Positions 58,252-64,000 of a stretch of 64,000 nucleotides of DNA are shown in pieces. The notes under the pieces were generated by a model, which did no database searches, was not told the DNA's origin, and worked only from the letters and a program-made list of their open reading frames with translations. This DNA comes from a virus: IMG/VR virus record IMGVR_UViG_3300007512_001547, positions 1 through 64,000 of that record; one strand, written 5' to 3'. The first letter of the stretch is position 1. Every line of letters starts with the position of its first letter. Made by a program: the position numbers and the translations under genes.

Positions 58252-60544
58252 AGAAGCAGAGAATAGAAAACACGAATACGTTACTATTGAACACGTACTT
58301 CTTGCACTTATAAAAGACGAACATATTAGCACAACACTAACTGAATTTAAAATAAATGTTGCAGGACTAATAAAAGATATTGCAGAATACCTTGATACTA
58401 AATGTAATGATATTATTTCAAAAGCTACAACTAAGGTAGTTCCAAGAAAAACTGCTTCATTAGAAAGATTAATGAATAGAGCGTTTACTCAAGCACTATT
58501 CCAAGGTAGACAAGATGTATCATCAATTGATATTTTAATATCTATATTTTCTGAAAAGAAAAGTTATGGTGCATTTTTCTTAAAGAAACATCAAGTAAAC
58601 AAACAAGATTTACTTGATTTAGTATCAACTGAAACTATACTCGATGAAGGTATGGCAACTTTAGGTGGAGGTTTAAGTGGAGGTCAACCACAATCAGAAC
58701 AAAAACTAAGACCTAACCAAGCAGATAGAGTATTAAAGAGTTATTGTGAAAATTTAAACCAAAAATATTTTGATAAGAAAATTGATCCTGTTATAGGCAG
58801 AGAAGACGAAACAAATCAATTAAAACAGATATTAGCAAGAAGAAATAAAAATAATGTATTAATAGTAGGTGATCCTGGTGTTGGTAAGACAGCAGTGGTA
58901 GAAGGACTAGCAAGACGTATTGCAAAAAACAAAGATGATGTACCTGAATACATTAAGGATCACATAGTTTGGAATTTAGATGTAAACTCTTTAATAGCAG
59001 GATCTAAATTTAGAGGAGATTTTGAAGAAAGATTAAAACTAATTGTAAATGCATTAGACCAAAAAGGCAAATCGATATTGTTTATTGATGAAGCACATAT
59101 GATGGTTGGTGCTGGTGCTACTGGAAGTGGTAATAGCATGGATATGGCTAATATGATTAAACCTGCATTACTAAAAGGTAACATAAAAGTAATTGCATCT
59201 ACTACATGGGAAGAATATAGAAAATATTTTGAAAAAGATAGAGCATTAATGAGAAGGTTCCAAAGATTACAAATAGGTGAGCCTAAAAATGAAACTGCGA
59301 TTAAAATATTAAAAGGTGTAAAACAATATTATGAAAAGTTTCATAAATGCACAATTACTGATGAGGCTTGTGAAGACGCAGTAGAATATTCATCAAAATT
59401 TATAGCAGATAAAAAATTACCTGACAAAGCAATTGATATTATCGACGTTGCCTGTGCAAGATTAAGATTAAATGGAACTAAAGATGGTAAAATAGATCAC
59501 GAAGAAATTATACACGAGATTGCGGCAATAACTGGTATTAGTATTGAACAATTATCTCAAAAACAAGCAAGTAATTTAAAAACATTAGAAGAAAAAATGA
59601 AATTACAAGTGTTTGGGCAAGATAAAGCAATTAACACTATTGTAGACAAAATATTAGTTGCAAGAGCAGGATTAAAAACTTTAAACAAACCAATTGGTTC
59701 ATTTTTATTTTTAGGACCAACAGGTTGTGGTAAAACTGAAACTGCAAGACAATTAGCAAAAACTTTAGGTGTTGAACTATTAAGATTTGACATGTCAGAA
59801 TATCAAGAGAAACATTCTATTGCAAAACTAATTGGATCACCTCCAGGTTACGTTGGATTTGAAGATACTACAATGGGTGGTGGTATGTTTATAAACGAAG
59901 TAGAAAAAAATCCACACGCAGTTGTATTATTTGATGAAGTAGAAAAAGCACATCGTGATGTATCTAATATGTTGTTACAAGTTATGGACTATGGTACAGT
60001 GACTGGTTCTAATGGTAAAAAAGCAGATTGTAGGAATATTACACTTATTATGACTTCTAACCTAGGTGCAGAAGAAATGGAAAGAAACAGTATTGGCTTT
60101 GGTCCTAGTGAAAGAACAGGCGAAGATGATGCCGCATTAAAACGATTCTTCCCACCAGAATTTAGAAACAGATTAGATGCAACAATTAAATTTGATAAAC
60201 TAGCAAAAGACACAATGAAATTAATTGTTAAAAAATTCTTAGCAGAACTTAATGCAATGACCATTGAGAAAAATGTAGAAGTTAATGCTACCAACGAAGC
60301 TATTGAATTTTTAATTAAAAAAGGATTTAATTCTAAAATGGGAGCAAGACCTTTACAAAGAGTTATTGATGATGAAATTAAAAAACCATTATCTCGAATG
60401 ATCTTGTTTGGTGAACTTACAGAAGGCGGAATGGTAGAAGTAAATTTATCTAACGACGTTATACCAAAACTTACAGTTGCATTTAAAACAACTAAAATTA
60501 TAGATAATTTTAAACCTAAAATTAAAAATGAGAATCCATCATAA
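58202..60544 (+). CDS. clpA: ClpA, AAA+ unfoldase of ClpAP
   Basis: Unfolds substrates and feeds them to ClpP. N domain (about 1-140), D1 with Walker A GDPGVGKTA near residue 223 and Walker B ILFIDEAHMM, D2 with Walker A GPTGCGKTE near 505 and Walker B VVLFDEVEKAH. The segment ERNSIGFGPS is the IGF-type loop that docks ClpP, and it is retained. 780 residues, full length; no ClpB-type middle coil, so it is ClpA, not ClpB. ATG 58202 has GGAG 5 nt upstream; a GTG at 58196 is possible. The ClpS adaptor is at 2518, and ClpP must come from the host or elsewhere in the genome. Confidence 0.96.
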   Translation: MLEANESLENIFENAVKEAENRKHEYVTIEHVLLALIKDEHISTTLTEFKINVAGLIKDIAEYLDTKCNDIISKATTKVVPRKTASLERLMNRAFTQALFQGRQDVSSIDILISIFSEKKSYGAFFLKKHQVNKQDLLDLVSTETILDEGMATLGGGLSGGQPQSEQKLRPNQADRVLKSYCENLNQKYFDKKIDPVIGREDETNQLKQILARRNKNNVLIVGDPGVGKTAVVEGLARRIAKNKDDVPEYIKDHIVWNLDVNSLIAGSKFRGDFEERLKLIVNALDQKGKSILFIDEAHMMVGAGATGSGNSMDMANMIKPALLKGNIKVIASTTWEEYRKYFEKDRALMRRFQRLQIGEPKNETAIKILKGVKQYYEKFHKCTITDEACEDAVEYSSKFIADKKLPDKAIDIIDVACARLRLNGTKDGKIDHEEIIHEIAAITGISIEQLSQKQASNLKTLEEKMKLQVFGQDKAINTIVDKILVARAGLKTLNKPIGSFLFLGPTGCGKTETARQLAKTLGVELLRFDMSEYQEKHSIAKLIGSPPGYVGFEDTTMGGGMFINEVEKNPHAVVLFDEVEKAHRDVSNMLLQVMDYGTVTGSNGKKADCRNITLIMTSNLGAEEMERNSIGFGPSERTGEDDAALKRFFPPEFRNRLDATIKFDKLAKDTMKLIVKKFLAELNAMTIEKNVEVNATNEAIEFLIKKGFNSKMGARPLQRVIDDEIKKPLSRMILFGELTEGGMVEVNLSNDVIPKLTVAFKTTKIIDNFKPKIKNENPS

Positions 60545-61208
60545 TAAATTATATTACGGTAAGTACCAATTTAAAAATATCTTTAAAATGCCATGGGCAG
60601 GTATTTTATATCCCACAACAGATCAAAAACTTTTAGAGATGATTCAAGGTAAAGATAAAAGTGTAAGGTATCTTAATACAAAATGGTATAAAACATCACC
60701 AGATGTAATTAAATTAGCACAATTTATTTTAGATCATAGAACAAAAATGAAATTTAGGCTACAACAAAAGTATGCAATTTTTTATTCTAATAAAAGTCTG
60801 GCACAATTATTAATTGAAACATTTTGGGATTCTTGGTATGGAGCAAAAAGCATTGATCCAAAATATAATAAATTAGGTAAAAATACAATTGGGTGTCGAA
60901 GATTACCACACGACAAATATCAATATCAAATACATTTAAAGAAAGACGTACATCAACATATTACAAAACAAGAAAGACAAAACCTATGGCACTTCTTAGA
61001 ACGAAATGTGGATAACTGTTTAGTTACTAACAAATATGTATTAGACTATCTTGAAGGAAAATATCCACATTGTTATCACGGGTATTTTTATGTAAGTGAG
61101 CAAAAAATGTTAACTCCAATCTATATGTTAGCACAAAAAGCAATAGATAAAGTTATAAAATATGTAAAAATAAAAAATGAAAGCAATAAAAAAATTAAAA
61201 GAAAATAA
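60528..61208 (+). CDS. Hypothetical protein (226 aa)
   Basis: Not recognised. Basic and rich in aromatic residues, with KLAQFILDHRTKMKFRLQQKYAIFYSN and a Cys/His cluster near the end (KYPHCYHGYFYVSEQ). Overlaps clpA by 17 nt and the next gene by 32 nt. Nucleic-acid binding is plausible from charge only. Confidence 0.68.
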   Translation: MRIHHNKLYYGKYQFKNIFKMPWAGILYPTTDQKLLEMIQGKDKSVRYLNTKWYKTSPDVIKLAQFILDHRTKMKFRLQQKYAIFYSNKSLAQLLIETFWDSWYGAKSIDPKYNKLGKNTIGCRRLPHDKYQYQIHLKKDVHQHITKQERQNLWHFLERNVDNCLVTNKYVLDYLEGKYPHCYHGYFYVSEQKMLTPIYMLAQKAIDKVIKYVKIKNESNKKIKRK

Positions 61209-61473
61209 TATATTTGGGGAAGATTCTATTGTAGAGTCCTTTATTGAAAAACAATTATGGGGAACACCGTTTTTTAAGAAAGCATATTTACGAGTAAAAA
61301 TTGCAAAAAATAATTATTGTATTTGTGAAGAACGTGGTGAGGCTGACGGTAAAGCACACAAAATAAAATACATTAATATACTGACTGTTGATGGGCAAGA
61401 ACCAAACGAATTGGCCGCAGTATATGGATTAGGTCCAAAAACCGAAAGATTCAAGAAGCATAGAAACAAATAA
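61177..61473 (+). CDS. Hypothetical protein (98 aa)
   Basis: Basic, mixed fold (FKKAYLRVKIAKNNYCICEERG then KYINILTVDGQEP). Overlaps the previous gene; its stop forms part of the next late promoter. Unrecognised. Confidence 0.62.
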   Translation: MKAIKKLKENNIFGEDSIVESFIEKQLWGTPFFKKAYLRVKIAKNNYCICEERGEADGKAHKIKYINILTVDGQEPNELAAVYGLGPKTERFKKHRNK

Positions 61474-61476
61474 ATA
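61471..61476 (+). promoter_or_regulatory. Late-type promoter element
   Basis: AAATAAATAAC; TAAATA ends 7 nt before ATG 61484, no Shine-Dalgarno. Confidence 0.6.
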
Positions 61477-61483
61477 ACAACAA

Positions 61484-62059
61484 ATGGCACAGACAAGCAC
61501 AACAGTATTAGCATCAAAGTCACATAAAGCAAACGTAACAGGTACGGATATCAGTTTTACTGCTACAGGTAGTGAATATAAAATTTCAGCAACAAGCACT
61601 ACATTAAACAATTTTGCGGTACGTGATTTAATTACAGTATCAGGAACTACAAACAACAATTCAACGTTTACTGTAAAAACTGTATCATCTAGCACAGAAC
61701 TTATTGTCGAAGAAATTGTTACAACAGAAACATCAGATGGTTCTACTACAACTACTTTAGATCATACTGGATTTGTTTCTAATAAAATTAAAGGTGATGG
61801 ATATTATTCACAACCAGACGGTGTACATACTGTGGCACACAAAGTTTCTGCAACATTAACTGGTGCAATTAAAATGCAGGGTTCACTTGCAACAACACCA
61901 TCTGAAGATGACTGGTTTGATATTTCAGGCACTACATTTACAACAGATCAAAGCACTACAATATCTAGTTCCAATTTTACTGGCAATTTTGTTTGGGTTA
62001 GAGCAAAAGCAACATCAGTTACAGCCGGTACAATAACTTCTACACAATTAAATCACTAA
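61484..62059 (+). CDS. Probable virion surface protein (191 aa)
   Basis: Ser/Thr-rich all-beta protein (AQTSTTVLASKSHKANVTGTD; NNNSTFTVKTVSS) of the sort found as decoration or fibre proteins in marine T4-like phages. The C-terminal half (VSATLTGAIKMQGSLATTP) resembles a small binding domain. Late promoter supports a structural role. Confidence 0.72.
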   Translation: MAQTSTTVLASKSHKANVTGTDISFTATGSEYKISATSTTLNNFAVRDLITVSGTTNNNSTFTVKTVSSSTELIVEEIVTTETSDGSTTTTLDHTGFVSNKIKGDGYYSQPDGVHTVAHKVSATLTGAIKMQGSLATTPSEDDWFDISGTTFTTDQSTTISSSNFTGNFVWVRAKATSVTAGTITSTQLNH

Positions 62060-62098
62060 CTTATCCACAATTACCAAAAATAAACCGTTGATTTACTA

Positions 62099-62113
62099 GG
62101 TCTATATAAGACC
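62099..62113. terminator. Small hairpin in the 97-nt gap
   Basis: GGTCT (62099-62103) pairs with AGACC (62109-62113) around ATATA. No T-run. Could be a weak terminator after the virion gene; the promoter at 62122 follows. Confidence 0.35.
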
Positions 62114-62121
62114 AACTTTGG

Positions 62122-62149
62122 TTGACATTTACCATTAATATGCTATACT
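62122..62149 (+). promoter_or_regulatory. Consensus promoter before membrane gene and subtilase
   Basis: TTGACA (62122-62127), 16-nt spacer, TATACT (62144-62149), then 7 nt to ATG 62157. Predicted leaderless. Confidence 0.78.
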
Positions 62150-62156
62150 AGTATTA

Positions 62157-62342
62157 ATGGACGATAAAGAAATTGAAAAAATACAAACAATAGATATTAC
62201 AGTTACAGCTGAATCATTAGATGCTCATGTAATTTGTCTAAGACAAAATGGGTATTCCGTACAAAAAGCATATTATAGATTAACACAATTAGCAATAGCA
62301 TTTTTATTAGGTGCATTTATAATGGGTACTATATTAAAATGA
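62157..62342 (+). CDS. Small tail-anchored membrane protein (61 aa)
   Basis: Soluble N-terminal 40 residues (ITVTAESLDAHVICLRQNG) and one C-terminal membrane helix (LAIAFLLGAFIMGTIL). ATGA overlap with the subtilase gene suggests coupling. Function unknown. Confidence 0.72.
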   Translation: MDDKEIEKIQTIDITVTAESLDAHVICLRQNGYSVQKAYYRLTQLAIAFLLGAFIMGTILK

Positions 62343-64000
62343 CATCTAAATTTAAAAATACAATATTAGCTGGATTGGCAGGATTATCATTAACCGCTTG
62401 TGGTGGAGGAGGTGGTGGTGCTCCGGGTGCCGTTAACGATTTTATTAATGATGATTTATCCAATTTATCAGGTTCTGAATCTATTGTAAGTTCATATTCA
62501 AGTTTATTATCAAGTTTTCAATCAACTATATCAGGTGGTGATTATTCTGCCATACAGGCAGTATTAACAGGACCTAATGCAGAAGATATTGCAACCGCAA
62601 ATACATTATTAGGACAACTTAATCAAGCAGAAGCACTTTGGTCAGCAACAGAAGATTTAATCGCACAACAAAGCGATGGTGACAAATACACAATTTATAA
62701 CTCTAACTCATACAAAGAAGCATATGCGGCCATTCTCTATATGAAAAATTATGTTAAACCTATTATACAAAAAGTATCAAATGGTAATGCAGTTTCTATT
62801 ACAGAATATAATTTAGTTGTAAAAGAAGCTAAAGCACAAGAAATTATTAATATAGAAAAAGATACAACTGCAACAAGTTATGCTGAAACTAAAAAAATTA
62901 AAAGTACGGCAACAATTGCTGGCACACCTACAATTTCTACTGTTGATTCACAAGGTGAAGTACAATCATCTACTAGTTCATGGGTAACTGTATATCAAGG
63001 GGGTGGACAAGAAACAAGAACAATTACAACTACTACACCTAATTATCGAACTACTACAACAACACCTTGTACGATAGTTAGAACGACTTTATTAAATGGT
63101 TCAACTGTTGATAGTGCCTGCACATATGGAACACCGACTGTTTCTACAACAACTTTAGACCCAACAATTACAGAAGTTACTGAAACTAGAGAAGGAGACA
63201 ATCCAGTTACAGGTACAACAACATTAGAAGCAACAGTAACTACGGTTACTGAAACAAGCGACAACTATGTTGTAACAAATTATGCAGATGGTGACGAACA
63301 AACATCTACTACAAATGGCACGACAACAACTACAACTGCTAATAGAGATGTAGTAACTGACGTTAACAATGGAAACAATACTACAACAAGAACGACAGTT
63401 AGATATGTTGATACTACCGTGACAACTCCTGTAACAACAAGAGTATATTTTGTTAGAACATACACAGATATTACAAAGAAAAATACAAGAACAATTACAA
63501 CTACTACACCTAAAATACAAAACACATACAAAGATGGTACAACTGAAATTATAAATGGTACTGCAACAGTAGTGACTGGCGACTGGGTGGCTTCTACTAT
63601 TGATACTTCTACAAGAACCGAAGAAAGAGAAGTAAGTTCAACAACTGCAAACACAGTTAGTACAACTGCTGATTCAGGTACACAGATTGCACAGGTTGTT
63701 ATATCAAATGCATACACAGATACAGATAACACACTTGGAACAAAAACAGAAAATATGTCTACAGTTGTATCAGATCATAAAACTACTGAATTTAATAGAA
63801 ACCACGGATTGAATACAATAAATGCCGCGGAGGCTTATGCTAAAGGGTGGACAGGTAAAGGTGCAGTATTAGGAGTAATTGATACATACCAACAAACTAA
63901 TCACCCAGAATTAAATGGCAAATATAAATTTTACAATGATTATACAAGATATGACAACACGGTATCTACTTCAGGTAATACACAGGTTCACGGTACACAC
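62339..64000 (+). CDS. Subtilisin-like lipoprotein, truncated by window end
   Basis: Open from ATG 62339 to the last base (554 codons, no stop). Lipoprotein signal with lipobox L-T-A-C21 followed by a Gly run. Residues 24-190 are helical, about 190-480 are Thr-rich beta (TTTTTP-like runs), and a peptidase S8 domain begins near 500: catalytic Asp D515 (VLGVIDTYQQ) and His H551 in HGTH at the edge. The Ser region lies beyond the window. A surface-anchored protease made by a phage is unusual; it might clear receptors or process exported proteins such as the FecR product. Transcribed with the small membrane gene from a consensus promoter. Confidence 0.88.
   Translation, partial: MTSKFKNTILAGLAGLSLTACGGGGGGAPGAVNDFINDDLSNLSGSESIVSSYSSLLSSFQSTISGGDYSAIQAVLTGPNAEDIATANTLLGQLNQAEALWSATEDLIAQQSDGDKYTIYNSNSYKEAYAAILYMKNYVKPIIQKVSNGNAVSITEYNLVVKEAKAQEIINIEKDTTATSYAETKKIKSTATIAGTPTISTVDSQGEVQSSTSSWVTVYQGGGQETRTITTTTPNYRTTTTTPCTIVRTTLLNGSTVDSACTYGTPTVSTTTLDPTITEVTETREGDNPVTGTTTLEATVTTVTETSDNYVVTNYADGDEQTSTTNGTTTTTTANRDVVTDVNNGNNTTTRTTVRYVDTTVTTPVTTRVYFVRTYTDITKKNTRTITTTTPKIQNTYKDGTTEIINGTATVVTGDWVASTIDTSTRTEEREVSSTTANTVSTTADSGTQIAQVVISNAYTDTDNTLGTKTENMSTVVSDHKTTEFNRNHGLNTINAAEAYAKGWTGKGAVLGVIDTYQQTNHPELNGKYKFYNDYTRYDNTVSTSGNTQVHGTH

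Noticed and set aside
1-64000. Bacterial chromosome instead of phage
   Set aside because: DnaK, Suf, PurF, ClpA and TonB receptor suggest a cell, but fibre genes, gp44 and gp31-like genes, lysis genes, late promoters and the tightly packed single-strand layout are continuous across the window.
1-64000. tRNA genes, CRISPR arrays, insertion sequences
   Set aside because: No gap exceeds about 255 nt; no cloverleaf, spaced repeats or transposase was seen.

Overview
The window reads as one stretch of a large, AT-rich, T4-like marine bacteriophage genome. The evidence is very dense packing with ATGA and TAATG overlaps, almost all genes on one strand, and many families familiar from marine T4-like phages: a gp44-type clamp loader, a gp31/GroES-like co-chaperonin, Hsp20, ThyX, QueD, an A-type Fe-S carrier, glutaredoxin, 2OG-Fe(II) oxygenase, radical SAM, peptide deformylase, AlgH-like, M15 lysin, spanin-like and Ig/fibre proteins. 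No terminase, capsid or tail tube gene lies in the window, so the assignment rests on these accessory, replication, lysis and fibre genes. The host should be Gram-negative, because several products target the outer membrane or periplasm (TonB receptor, TolC, lipoproteins, spanins). A marine alphaproteobacterium is a guess from composition only.

Layout. 1-3.6 kb: proteostasis and redox (Hsp20, DnaK, ClpS, glutaredoxin). 3.6-14.3 kb: a PLP-fold protein, ThyX, then an Fe-S run (SufB, VOC protein, SufE, SufC, TonB-dependent receptor, radical SAM, two beta-rich paralogues, 2OG oxygenase, miniature SufD). 14.3-20.4 kb: a short nucleotide-sugar dehydrogenase, SGNH-like proteins, PurF, a large unknown protein, AlgH-like. 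20.4-33.4 kb: an envelope and signalling island with a secreted HtrA protease, a 1696-residue FecR/coiled-coil/cadherin protein, TolC, an ABC exporter membrane domain without ATPase, a short HlyD, a CHASE2 adenylate cyclase and two small membrane paralogues. 33.4-41.2 kb: small enzymes (exonuclease, SET, HIT, QueD, glycosyltransferase-like, IscA). 41.2-48.6 kb: fibre and Ig-like virion genes. 48.6-57.5 kb: gp31-like, clamp loader, lysis genes, nuclease and DnaJ. 57.5-64 kb: deformylase, ClpA, a virion-like protein and a subtilisin-like lipoprotein cut by the window end.

How the parts may work together. (i) SufB, SufC, SufE, mini-SufD and IscA make a nearly complete Fe-S assembly set, with a TonB receptor in the same run that could import iron or cobalamin. 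(ii) DnaK, DnaJ, GroES-like, Hsp20, ClpA and ClpS could redirect host folding and ClpP proteolysis. (iii) The FecR protein, TolC, ABC membrane domain, HlyD and cyclase resemble a cut-down type I secretion and surface-display system with cAMP signalling, and parts of it differ in base composition from their neighbours.

Two promoter classes are visible. One is TTGACA-N16/17-TATAAT-like, with the -10 element mostly 5-8 nt before the start codon. The other is a T4-late-like TAAATA element, either 5-8 nt before the start without a Shine-Dalgarno or about 17-22 nt before it with one. Many transcripts are therefore predicted to be leaderless.
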